Below, piece after piece: positions 1 to 6,392 of a stretch of DNA of 6,473 nt. Made by a program: the position numbers and the translations under genes. Each line of letters starts with the position of its first letter. Position 1 is the first letter of the stretch. The stretch is from contig OMSY01000115.1 in assembly GCA_900313875.1 (NCBI GenBank), positions 1 to 6,473 on the forward strand, in the 5' to 3' direction. The notes under the pieces were generated by a model. That model saw only the letters and a program-made list of their open reading frames with translations, had not been told where the DNA came from and did not search any database. Source of the DNA: an uncultured Actinomycetes bacterium. Lineage in GTDB: Bacteria > Actinomycetota > Coriobacteriia > Coriobacteriales > RUG844.

Positions 1-416
1 AGGTCGATCTTGTTGATCAACGGGATGATCTCGAGGTTGTTGTTCATGGCGATGAGCGCATTGGCGACCGTCTGCGCCTGGACACCTTGCGTCGCATCGA
101 CGATCAGCACGGCTCCTTCACAGGCCGCGAGGGAACGTGACACCTCGTACATGAAGTCCACATGACCCGGCGTGTCGATGAGGTTGAGTCGATATACCTC
201 ACCATCCTCGGCCGTGAAGTTGACGGACACCGCACGGGACTTGATGGTGATGCCACGTTCGCGCTCGATGTCCATCGAATCGAGGAGCTGGTCCTTCATG
301 TCACGCTCCTGGACGGTGTCGGTCAGCTCGAGGATACGGTCGGCGATGGTGGACTTGCCATGGTCGATATGGGCGATGATCGAGAAGTTGCGGATATGCG
401 AACGGTCGAAGGACAT
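1..416 (-). CDS. lepA: Elongation factor 4 (LepA), N-terminal part, cut by window edge
   Basis: This is the first 138 codons of the translational GTPase LepA (EF4), which acts on ribosomes and is linked to back-translocation and to ribosome assembly or stalled elongation. The whole visible part is the G domain. G1 is AHIDHGKST at residues 15-23, G2 is the RERGIT stretch with Thr57, G3 is DTPGH at 81-85, and G4 is NKID at 135-138, right at the edge. The ATG at 416 gives the standard LepA N-terminus ([20 protein letters not shown]). An AGGGAGG Shine-Dalgarno sequence lies at 429-435, a slightly long 12 nt upstream. One oddity is Met89 in [11 protein letters not shown], where I recall LepA proteins such as that of E. 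coli having Ser. The gene follows rpsT, a common Gram-positive order. The hairpin at 525-555 separates the two, so lepA may have its own promoter in 417-520, but I see no convincing -35/-10 there. Confidence 0.96.
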   Translation of the reverse strand, partial: MSFDRSHIRNFSIIAHIDHGKSTIADRILELTDTVQERDMKDQLLDSMDIERERGITIKSRAVSVNFTAEDGEVYRLNLIDTPGHVDFMYEVSRSLAACEGAVLIVDATQGVQAQTVANALIAMNNNLEIIPLINKID

Positions 417-524
417 ATGAGGTGGATGCCTCCCTATGAAAAGCTATCACTGACCGAAGGGTATCATGGACGCGCGCACGAGGCCGCGGACATATCCTCG
501 GGAGGATGGGAACGATGACACGAC

Positions 525-555
525 GGAAGGGGCTGCACACGATGCAGCCCCTTCC
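525..555 (-). terminator. Probable terminator hairpin after rpsT
   Basis: A perfect 13-bp inverted repeat, GGAAGGGGCTGCA (525-537) with TGCAGCCCCTTCC (543-555), encloses a 5-nt loop (538-542). It begins 46 nt past the rpsT stop codon and lies before lepA. The stem is GC-rich. The minus-strand sequence after it (GTCGTGTCATCGTTCC) is only loosely T-rich and has no real U-tract, so termination may be partial. A second short palindrome, ATCCTCGGGAGGAT, lies at 494-507 and could act in tandem. The plus-strand side has no T-run and no convergent gene, so the minus-strand reading is preferred. Confidence 0.72.
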
Positions 556-601
556 CTGCCTCACCCCTCGATGAGTGAGCGGATATCGACAATGGCAACC
601 G

Positions 602-865
602 CTACTGGATGGTGTTGGCGAGCTTCATGACGCCGGACTTGCGGTTGGCGGCCTGGTTCTTGTGGATGATACCCTTCGATGCGGCGACGTCGAGCAGCCT
701 GCATGCCTTCTGAGCTGCGGCGAGGGCCTTCTCTGCATCGTTTTCAGCGACGGCATCATGGACGCGCCTGACGGCGGTCTTGAGCTCGCTGCGATAGGAC
801 CGGTTGCGCATACGTGCCTTCTCGTTGGTGAGGATGCGCTTCTTCTGAGACTTGATGTTTGCCAC
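602..865 (-). CDS. rpsT: 30S ribosomal protein S20 (bS20)
   Basis: This encodes an 87-residue basic protein, the usual bS20 length. S20 is a primary 16S rRNA-binding protein of the small subunit that binds near the 5' domain and helix 44 and helps assembly. The N-terminus [21 protein letters not shown] and the later segment [15 protein letters not shown] are family hallmarks, and the pattern of long Ala/Lys/Arg-rich helices fits the three-helix bundle. The start is GTG at 865 (GTG GCA AAC ATC), preceded by AGAGGA about 9 nt upstream. E. coli rpsT also uses a non-ATG start (UUG), which is tied to its translational autoregulation; whether that applies here is inference. The gene lies 106 nt after holA, with a candidate promoter and leader hairpin upstream and a hairpin terminator downstream, so it may be transcribed on its own as well as by read-through. 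Confidence 0.98.
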   Translation of the reverse strand: MANIKSQKKRILTNEKARMRNRSYRSELKTAVRRVHDAVAENDAEKALAAAQKACRLLDVAASKGIIHKNQAANRKSGVMKLANTIQ

Positions 866-898
866 TGGTGTCGTTCCTCTCGATAATCACTGTATTCG

Positions 899-926
899 TC
901 ACGGAACAACAGGTACCGTTCCGCGA
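899..926 (-). promoter_or_regulatory. 5' leader stem-loop of rpsT
   Basis: On the minus strand, TCGCGGAAC (complement of 918-926) can pair with GTTCCGTGA (complement of 899-907). This gives nine base pairs including one G-U, around a 10-nt loop (908-917) that contains GGTACC. If transcription starts from the candidate promoter at 935-963, the hairpin would begin about two nucleotides into the mRNA and end 33 nt before the GTG start. No U-tract follows it, so a holA terminator is less likely than a leader structure. It could stabilise the transcript or take part in S20 feedback control; both roles are inferred. Confidence 0.45.
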
Positions 927-934
927 ACCACGAT

Positions 935-963
935 AGGATAACACAGCCAAGGTACAGATGAAA
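935..963 (-). promoter_or_regulatory. Candidate promoter for rpsT
   Basis: On the minus strand the -10 box TATCCT (complement of 935-940) is preceded by TGT, making an extended -10 (TGTTATCCT). A weak -35-like hexamer TTTCAT (complement of 958-963) lies 17 nt upstream. The predicted start near 928 leaves a leader of about 60 nt. The site lies in the spacer just after the holA stop codon. The -35 matches consensus poorly, so this is only a moderate candidate. Confidence 0.4.
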
Positions 964-971
964 GCACGTTG

Positions 972-1967
972 TCAGGCGGGAGGAAGAAACGGATGCCCGC
1001 TGCACACCGAGAGCAACCACAGCTCGAGTGTCAGGTCCGCATCCGAGCCCGATTTCATGAGCCGCTCCGCCTCCGCCGCGCCCGTGAGGGCATCTCTGAG
1101 CTCCCCGGCACCGAACGTGCGGGACCAGCGGACATAATCCCCCTGTTTCCACGCCATCCGCCCAAGGTGGGCGCCCACCTCGGAGAGGCGACCCCGCTCC
1201 TCGAGGCTCTTGCAGGTGATGAGGTCACGGATCCTGTTGCAGCAGTTGAAGAGCTTGGAAAGAGCAGTCGTATCGGTGGTGCGGGCAAGCACCGACAGCA
1301 CACGGGATGCATCACGTGCGCACATCGCATCTGCGAGCTCCCATGGCTTCGCCGTGCTCGTCTGTGCCGAGAAGTCCTGAACCAGGTCGAACGTGACCTT
1401 GCCATCATCTGCTGCCAGGGCGAGCTTGGCGACCTCACGGTCGAGGGCGACGGTATCGGTCCCCACCCGCTCGATGAGGAGGGCTGCGGCATCGGGGTCG
1501 ATGTGCGCTCCATGCGACCTCGCCATATTGGAAACGAGGCTTGCAAGCTCGCGTTCCCTCTTCCCGTAGCAGTCGATGATGGACTTGGGCCAGGAGTCCT
1601 TGACGGCCTTGTACAGCGCCGTCCGTGACACCTGTGCCTTCGTCTTCGCAAGCGCTCCCGCACAGAGCACGAGAACCGTGGTATCGCATGGTGCCTTCAC
1701 GTAATCGACGAGCTTGGAGATATCGGCACGTGCGAGCTTCTCGGTCTCCTTGACGATGACGAGACGAAGGCTGCTCGCGAATGGCAGGATGTTGCAGGAG
1801 GCGATGATGTCGTCTGCAAGGCCCTTCGCCGCGACGAACGTCTCGGTGTTGAAGTCAGGGTCGCCGAGCTGGGCGAAGCGACCCTGCAGGCGCCTGACCA
1901 TCGCATCCCGCTTGAGGGCATCGTCCCCATGGATGAGATAGACCGGTGCCAGTGCGTTTCCCGCCAT
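972..1967 (-). CDS. holA: DNA polymerase III subunit delta
   Basis: This encodes a 331-residue delta subunit of the clamp-loader complex. Delta opens the beta sliding clamp so that it can be loaded on primed DNA during chromosome replication. The length is normal for the family. Recognisable parts are the N-terminal PVYLIHGDDALKRDA segment (residues 8-22, the family's 'YLIyGdE' strand and loop), LPFASSLRLVIVKETEKL (61-78), TVALDREVAKL (172-182, equivalent to the conserved 'eLdkLal' helix), PWELADAM (208-215) and the C-terminal SDADLTLELWLL (308-319). Delta has an AAA+-like fold without a working P-loop, and none is seen here. The ATG at 1967 was chosen because an AAGGGGG ribosome site lies 7 nt upstream and the protein then begins at the conserved region. 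The longer reading from 2012 adds 15 unconserved residues. It lies 57 nt after comEC, probably in the same transcript, as in many Gram-positive bacteria. Confidence 0.95.
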   Translation of the reverse strand: MAGNALAPVYLIHGDDALKRDAMVRRLQGRFAQLGDPDFNTETFVAAKGLADDIIASCNILPFASSLRLVIVKETEKLARADISKLVDYVKAPCDTTVLVLCAGALAKTKAQVSRTALYKAVKDSWPKSIIDCYGKRERELASLVSNMARSHGAHIDPDAAALLIERVGTDTVALDREVAKLALAADDGKVTFDLVQDFSAQTSTAKPWELADAMCARDASRVLSVLARTTDTTALSKLFNCCNRIRDLITCKSLEERGRLSEVGAHLGRMAWKQGDYVRWSRTFGAGELRDALTGAAEAERLMKSGSDADLTLELWLLSVCSGHPFLPPA

Positions 1968-1974
1968 GCTGCAA

Positions 1975-1981
1975 CCCCCTT
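1975..1981 (-). promoter_or_regulatory. Ribosome binding site fixing the holA start
   Basis: The minus strand reads AAGGGGG seven nucleotides before the ATG at 1967. No comparable site precedes the in-frame upstream ATG at 2012, so this decides the shorter start for holA. Confidence 0.75.
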
Positions 1982-1987
1982 CCCTGT

Positions 1988-2009
1988 CGTGCGCCCATGG
2001 TAGCACACG
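1988..2009 (-). other. Small hairpin between comEC and holA
   Basis: Seven base pairs (CGTGTGC with GCGCACG on the minus strand, one G-U) enclose an 8-nt loop TACCATGG. The hairpin starts 15 nt after the comEC stop and ends 6 nt before the holA ribosome site. It has no U-tract, so it is not a classical terminator. It could be an mRNA processing or stability element or could modulate holA translation. It could also be chance in GC-rich DNA. Confidence 0.3.
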
Positions 2010-2024
2010 CATCTGGTCCGGGTC

Positions 2025-4403
2025 CTACCGCTGGCACTCGACCGAGATGCCGTCCTCACCGAAAAGCACCCTGATATCCCCATAGAGGTCGGTCCGCAGC
2101 GTCGGCACCCCATGCGCAGAGAGCAGGTCGAGCGTGGCCGCATCCGGATGCCCGTATCCGTTTCCCGCACCGACGCTTATCAGCGCCACCCTCGGTGACA
2201 ACGTGTCGAGCAGCCCGTCATCGAGGGACACCTCGCTTCCATGATGACCTACCTTCAGCACGTCGACATGACCGACAAGCCCCTTTCGGGCAAGATGACC
2301 GGTGGTCTGCACCTCCGCATCACCGCAGAGGAACGCCGAGGCGTCCTCGGTGCCGTCCCCATCCCCATCGAACGACACGCGGAGGCAGAGACTGTCCTGA
2401 TTGCCACCACCGTCCTCGACATGTGCTGGTGAGAGCACCTCGAATGCGAAGGGGCCGAGCAGCAGACGGTCCCCGACGGACAGGCCGCCCACACCCTCGG
2501 GACCGGCAGCCTCGGCAACCTGCTGGAACCCCTCCTTGTCCCCGCAAGCTGCGAGGATGGGGGCGGGCAGGTAGAGGGAACCGATATGCACGCTGCGACC
2601 GATCCCCTCGAGTCCACCGTAGTGGTCGGTATGCAGGTGCGTGACCATGGCCGCATCGAGACGGCGGACATGCTGCCGCATGAGGGCCTGCTCGAGGACA
2701 GAGGGGTCCTCACCCGCGTCGATGAGGACATGGTGTCTACCTGCCGACAACAGCAGCGCATCGCCCTGCCCGACATCCATCATGACGAGACGGGGGCTCA
2801 CGGGAAGCAGGAAGGGCAGGATGACGAGCAGGATGCAGGCGAGCGATGCCGCGACGACCGTCATCAGCCGACGACGTGAGGGGCGGGGCCAGATGGCCCA
2901 CAAGGCCACGAGGACCGTCACCGTGATGATGGTGCATGCAGCTTGGGTGAGCATCGTGGGAAACGATGCGAAGGGCACCTGCGCCAGGAACATGATGCAT
3001 TTGCAGACAAGGTCCGAGACGTGGATGAGACCGGAATACAGAAGGGATGCGGATGCGGGAACGAGCAGCGTCGGAAGGAGGAGCAACCCGAAACCGAGGA
3101 GCAGGTCGATGCAGGGAGCTATGAGCAGGTTCGCGAACGGTGATATCGGCGAGAACGAATGGAAGACGGGAGCGGTGATCGGAAGGCACGTGAGCTGCGC
3201 CGCAAGTGTGAGGGAGAACGGCTGCGCGAGCCCCCTCAGCCTCCTTGGGAGGGCGAAAAGGAACCAGTCCATGAGAAGCGGCGAGATGATCGAGATGCCG
3301 AGCACCGCCAGGACCGAGAGCGCGAAGGAGAGGGAGAAGGCGCAGGAACGGTCATGGGCAAGCATCGCACATGCCGCTGCTCCGAGAGCCGCCCGCGGGT
3401 CACGCCTGCGCCCGACAAGCATGGAGGACATCCCCACGACCGTCATGATGCAGGCTCTGACCGCACCGGTCTGCACCCCCGACAACAGCAGGAAGAAGAC
3501 GAGCAGGGTCGTGATGACGGGGATACGCATGCGACGGGAAAGACGCAGCGCATCCAACAGCCAGAGAGCGAGCGCATTGACCACGGCGAGGTGGCTTCCC
3601 GACACGGCTATGAGATGCGCCAGACCACATATCCTCACATCCTCCTCGAGAACGGACCCGCCGAGCCGCATGCGCGAACCCAGCACGATCCCCTCGAGCA
3701 GGATGGACCCGCTTCCATCGTCGCGGGCGAGGATGGCCCTGACACGCTCCCGCATCGGCGCTGTCAGGCCACGAGGGGACCTTGACCAGCCCTCCTGGAC
3801 GCAATCATGCATGTCGATGCTGCCCGAGAGCCCCTTGCGGAAGAGCCTGCGTCCCTGTTCGTCATGAACCGTCCTCCTCTGCCTGGCATCTGCACGGACA
3901 CGGGCCCCGGCAGGTGGAGGAGAGGTCTCCCGATCCCAATAGGCGAGATAGCATCTGCCCGTCTCCACGCTCCGCACCACGGCGGAATGACCGAAGCGGG
4001 TCGGACGGGCATCCTCGCACACATCGAACAGGCCCATCCCCGAACCGTCACCCTGCTCCTGCACCATGTCCCTCGTCCAAGTCGAAGCGGGGCACAGCAC
4101 GCAGAGCATGCCTGCAAGGAGGAAAAGGCCGCCGATCGCGACCGATGCCGACCTGACCCGATGATGCCTCCTCAGCCCATATGCAGTGAAGATGAGCAAG
4201 CCTATGAGGGGCATGAGAACGCATATGAGAACACCGAGCTTGGAGGATGAGGCCGACATCATCGTCCAAGCGATCCGCTCGCCGATGAGCATGCCTCCCC
4301 ATTGCAGCATCGCACAGATGAGAAGGAAGGGGACCGCTGGTCGGGGATGCATCGATACCCGCCCCATCCCATAGGCGTCATCCTTGCAGGAGCGGTCAAA
4401 CAC
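2025..4403 (-). CDS. comEC: ComEC/Rec2 DNA uptake channel with metallo-beta-lactamase domain
   Basis: This encodes a 792-residue polytopic membrane protein expected to carry single-stranded DNA across the cytoplasmic membrane during natural transformation. Hydrophobic segments at about 22-48, 56-77 and 87-104 form the N-terminal membrane part. A soluble OB-like region (about 135-195) follows. The Competence domain spans about 230-530, with the signature HLIAVSGSHLAVV at 263-275 and many membrane helices. The C-terminal metallo-beta-lactamase domain starts at MDVGQGDALLL (542-552). It keeps the metal motif HLHTDHYGG (589-597), FLCGDAE (691-697), LKVGHHGS (716-723) and GNGYGHP (747-753), so it looks catalytically intact; in homologues this domain is proposed to degrade the non-transported strand. 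The GTG start at 4403 is supported by AAGGA 8 nt upstream, and later ATGs at 4367 and 4352 are weaker options. It overlaps comEA by 8 nt. No frameshift or premature stop is present. Confidence 0.95.
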   Translation of the reverse strand: MFDRSCKDDAYGMGRVSMHPRPAVPFLLICAMLQWGGMLIGERIAWTMMSASSSKLGVLICVLMPLIGLLIFTAYGLRRHHRVRSASVAIGGLFLLAGMLCVLCPASTWTRDMVQEQGDGSGMGLFDVCEDARPTRFGHSAVVRSVETGRCYLAYWDRETSPPPAGARVRADARQRRTVHDEQGRRLFRKGLSGSIDMHDCVQEGWSRSPRGLTAPMRERVRAILARDDGSGSILLEGIVLGSRMRLGGSVLEEDVRICGLAHLIAVSGSHLAVVNALALWLLDALRLSRRMRIPVITTLLVFFLLLSGVQTGAVRACIMTVVGMSSMLVGRRRDPRAALGAAACAMLAHDRSCAFSLSFALSVLAVLGISIISPLLMDWFLFALPRRLRGLAQPFSLTLAAQLTCLPITAPVFHSFSPISPFANLLIAPCIDLLLGFGLLLLPTLLVPASASLLYSGLIHVSDLVCKCIMFLAQVPFASFPTMLTQAACTIITVTVLVALWAIWPRPSRRRLMTVVAASLACILLVILPFLLPVSPRLVMMDVGQGDALLLSAGRHHVLIDAGEDPSVLEQALMRQHVRRLDAAMVTHLHTDHYGGLEGIGRSVHIGSLYLPAPILAACGDKEGFQQVAEAAGPEGVGGLSVGDRLLLGPFAFEVLSPAHVEDGGGNQDSLCLRVSFDGDGDGTEDASAFLCGDAEVQTTGHLARKGLVGHVDVLKVGHHGSEVSLDDGLLDTLSPRVALISVGAGNGYGHPDAATLDLLSAHGVPTLRTDLYGDIRVLFGEDGISVECQR

Positions 4404-5055
4404 AGACCCGGTCCTTCAGCTGGGCGAACTTCGCGGCACCGATGCCGGAGACACGCTGCAGGTCCTCCACATTCCGGAACGGGCCGTTGCTCGTCCGGTC
4501 ATCGACGATCTTCCGTGCCGTGACCTCCCCTATCCCGGGTAGCTCCTGCAGGGTCTTCGCATCAGCTGTGTTGAGGTTGATGAGAGCCTCCTGCCGGTAC
4601 CCATCCGAGTCGGCAGTCTGCCGGTCCAGCTGGGCAGCTGCCCCAACCTCATCCTCGGTGGGCACCCTGACCTGCTCCCCATCGACCAGCTCCCGGGCGA
4701 GGTTGAGCGAGCCGGGACTCGCGCCTTCCACGGTGCCACCTGCCGCTTCTATCGCGTCGATGACACGTGACCCTGCGGGAAGCGAATAGACCGTCGGATT
4801 GAGGACCGCGCCCTCGACATCCACGAACACCTCCGCAGCAGGTGCCCCGGTTGCCTGCCCTGTCGGAGACCCGTTCTCGAGCACCACTGCGGACCCGGAG
4901 GACCTTGGGGAATCCGAGAGATGCAACGTTGCGAACAAGCAGATGGCGATGACGATGATGCAGAGAGCCACAACCGCATGGGGATGCTCGACATCGCCGA
5001 TATGCTCCACGAGCTTCCGATATCCTCGCCTGGGCCGTACCTCCCGCTGTGCCAT
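4396..5055 (-). CDS. comEA: ComEA DNA receptor with SLBB and helix-hairpin-helix domains
   Basis: This encodes a 219-residue membrane-anchored protein that binds double-stranded DNA outside the membrane and passes it to ComEC. A basic N-terminus (residues 1-16) is followed by one membrane helix at about 26-45, with the remainder predicted outside. A Gly/Ser/Pro-rich linker (about 48-73) leads to an SLBB domain (about 75-133: VFVDVEGAVLNPTVYSLPAG...). A charged linker then leads to the DNA-binding tandem helix-hairpin-helix region (158-219): INLNTADAKTLQELPGIG at 159-176 and VSGIGAAKF at 202-210. Length and order match Gram-positive ComEA. The ATG at 5055 is preferred over a GTG at 5061 because AGGAG at 5061-5065 sits 5 nt upstream of the ATG and overlaps that GTG. 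comEC follows with an 8-nt overlap; no comEB-like deaminase gene lies between them. Confidence 0.95.
   Translation of the reverse strand: MAQREVRPRRGYRKLVEHIGDVEHPHAVVALCIIVIAICLFATLHLSDSPRSSGSAVVLENGSPTGQATGAPAAEVFVDVEGAVLNPTVYSLPAGSRVIDAIEAAGGTVEGASPGSLNLARELVDGEQVRVPTEDEVGAAAQLDRQTADSDGYRQEALINLNTADAKTLQELPGIGEVTARKIVDDRTSNGPFRNVEDLQRVSGIGAAKFAQLKDRVCV
4412..4416 (-). promoter_or_regulatory. comEC ribosome binding site inside comEA
   Basis: AAGGA lies within the last codons of comEA, 8 nt before the GTG at 4403. It supports the overlapping GTG start of comEC and implies translational coupling of the two proteins. Confidence 0.65.
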
Positions 5056-5060
5056 GACCA

Positions 5061-5065
5061 CTCCT
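5061..5065 (-). promoter_or_regulatory. comEA ribosome binding site
   Basis: AGGAG, within the longer purine run GAGAGAGGAG, lies 5 nt before the ATG at 5055. The spacing is short but workable, and its overlap with the in-frame GTG at 5061 argues against that earlier start. Confidence 0.6.
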
Positions 5066-5081
5066 CTCTCGTCGGAGGTGC

Positions 5082-5090
5082 AGCATAGCA
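5082..5090 (-). promoter_or_regulatory. Candidate extended -10 promoter for comEA
   Basis: The minus strand reads TGCTATGCT: a TGN extension plus TATGCT, which matches four of six TATAAT positions. The hexamer 17 nt upstream (GTAGTG, complement of 5105-5110) is a poor -35. Transcription would start near 5075 and leave a leader of only about 20 nt with the ribosome site inside it. The weak -35 overlaps one arm of the inverted repeat at 5108-5147. Confidence 0.35.
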
Positions 5091-5107
5091 GGATGCATCA
5101 TCGCCAC

Positions 5108-5147
5108 TACCGAATGAAATGTGGGGAAGATGATGGGAAGTTCGGTA
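5108..5147. promoter_or_regulatory. Inverted repeat TACCGAA-N26-TTCGGTA upstream of comEA
   Basis: Two perfect 7-bp inverted arms, TACCGAA at 5108-5114 and TTCGGTA at 5141-5147, lie in the spacer between thiI and comEA. Their centres are 33 bp apart, close to three helical turns. The near arm overlaps the expected -35 region of the candidate comEA promoter. This could be an operator for a regulator that binds two half-sites, or part of a loose hairpin downstream of thiI. A chance occurrence cannot be excluded from one sequence. Confidence 0.3.
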
Positions 5148-5191
5148 CGGAATCGAAACAGGTTATGAAAACCACAGGTGCAGGGCGCAGA

Positions 5192-6382
5192 TCAGCTTCT
5201 GGAATGGTGATAGGCCGGACAGAAACAATCCGTGACCTCGATGTCCTCGAGTATCTGCTCCACCCACTCATCGATGGGGAGGGAATCCCAAGCGGCATGC
5301 ACCTCATCGGGGTCTGCATGGGTCTCGGGGTTGCGGGGCATGAACAGCGTGCAGCAGTCCTCGCTGTTCTGGATGGAGATGTCATAGGTGCCGAGCAGCT
5401 TGGCACGGTCCATGATCTCCTGCTTGTCGGCACCGATCAGCGGTCTGAAGACGGGGAGGTCGCACACCTCGTCGGTCACCCTGATGTTCGCAAGTGTCTG
5501 CGATGCGACCTGTCCGAGGCTCTCCCCCGTGACGAGCGCCCCCGCCTTCTCCCTGTGCGCGATCTGACAGGCGATGGCGAACATCAGACGACGGTACATG
5601 ATGACGCGCAGCTTGGGAGGAACCGAAAGAGAGATCTCGCGCTGGTAGTCGCCGAACGGCACCACGTACAGCTTCGCGATCCCAGCAGCCGGACGCAGCT
5701 GCTCGACGATCTCCTCGACGAGCTCCTCCGAGGAATCACCTGTCTGAGGACGTCCGGAAAAATGGATGCACAGGGCGATGGCACCGCGATGCACGATGCG
5801 CCAGGTCGCCACCGGTGAGTCGATGCCGGCTGATAGGAGCGAGACCACGCGTCCCGCACTGCCCACCGGAAGACCCCCGACCCCCTTGAGGGTCCGCGAG
5901 TAGATGTAGGCGCTCCCCTGCACGACCTCGACATGCACCGTCACATCGGGGTCCTTCATCTTGACCTTCGCATCAGGTGCCGCCTCGCAGAGGAACGAAC
6001 CGAAGAGACGGTTCATCTGCATGGAATCGATCTCGAAATCCGTGTTCGAACGTTTCGCCGCCACCTTGAAGCTCGTGAAGCCGTCGTTGTCGAACAGCGC
6101 CTTGCGTGCGACCTCGTACATGACATCGAGATCGCGCTTGCAGCACCAGGCGAGCGACACCCGGACGACACCGGGTGTCGCAGCGATCAGACCGGCGACC
6201 TCATCGATACGGCTCGCATCGGTCACATCGACGGCGAGATGGCCGGATATCCGATGGATGCGCGTGACGGGATACCCCGAAAGCGTTGCTTCCAGGTTCT
6301 CGAGGAGGCGCCTCTCGAAACGCAACCGGTTGCGGCCCTTGAGCCCTATCTCGTGATAATGGATCAGGCAGACGCGGTGCAT
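5192..6382 (-). CDS. thiI: tRNA 4-thiouridine synthase ThiI (short form, no rhodanese domain)
   Basis: This encodes a 396-residue ThiI, which adenylates U8 of tRNA with ATP and replaces its oxygen with sulfur to form 4-thiouridine. Some family members also serve thiazole synthesis for thiamine. The N-terminal ferredoxin-like part starts with HYHEIGLKGRNRLRFERRL (8-26). The THUMP domain spans about 60-165, with SFKVAAKRSNTDFEIDS at 104-120. The PP-loop ATPase carries SLLSAGIDSPVA at 181-192, where the common SGGxDS is SAGIDS. Further motifs are GESLGQVASQTLANI (286-300) and EDCCTLFMP (341-349), whose cysteines align roughly with the catalytic Cys344 of E. coli. The protein stops where E. coli ThiI continues into a rhodanese domain, as in Bacillus and many Gram-positives, but ends with an extra DCFCPAY (385-391). 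The ATG at 6382 was chosen because homology begins there. Upstream ATGs at 6451, 6430 and 6427 overlap rpoZ and add unrelated residues. The ribosome site is weak: GGAG lies 13 nt upstream. Confidence 0.95.
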   Translation of the reverse strand: MHRVCLIHYHEIGLKGRNRLRFERRLLENLEATLSGYPVTRIHRISGHLAVDVTDASRIDEVAGLIAATPGVVRVSLAWCCKRDLDVMYEVARKALFDNDGFTSFKVAAKRSNTDFEIDSMQMNRLFGSFLCEAAPDAKVKMKDPDVTVHVEVVQGSAYIYSRTLKGVGGLPVGSAGRVVSLLSAGIDSPVATWRIVHRGAIALCIHFSGRPQTGDSSEELVEEIVEQLRPAAGIAKLYVVPFGDYQREISLSVPPKLRVIMYRRLMFAIACQIAHREKAGALVTGESLGQVASQTLANIRVTDEVCDLPVFRPLIGADKQEIMDRAKLLGTYDISIQNSEDCCTLFMPRNPETHADPDEVHAAWDSLPIDEWVEQILEDIEVTDCFCPAYHHSRS

Positions 6383-6392
6383 GGAGACCGTG

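Noticed and set aside
417..524. Promoter for lepA between the terminator hairpin and the start codon
   Set aside because: Several AT-rich hexamers occur (for example near 460-445), but none pairs with a credible -35 at a normal distance.
969..1628. Plus-strand open frame of 219 codons opposite holA
   Set aside because: It is antisense to a clear holA, shows no family motif, and has no ribosome site of note.
2641..3867. Plus-strand open frame of 408 codons opposite comEC
   Set aside because: It lies wholly antisense to comEC, has a low-complexity Arg/Ser/Thr/Met-rich composition and no recognisable domain. It is a typical GC-rich shadow frame.
5059..5080. Hairpin that would hide the comEA ribosome site (CACTCC with GGAGGTG on the plus strand, one bulge)
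   Set aside because: The candidate promoter would start transcription near 5075, so most of one arm would not be in the mRNA; the stem is also short and bulged.
5161..5173. GGTTATGAAAACC as a thiI terminator
   Set aside because: The stem is only 4 bp and AT-rich, with no clean U-tract; no convincing terminator is seen after thiI.
4799..5818. Plus-strand open frame of 339 codons across comEA, the spacer and thiI
   Set aside because: It runs antisense through two well-identified genes and shows no domain; the composition reflects the opposite strand.
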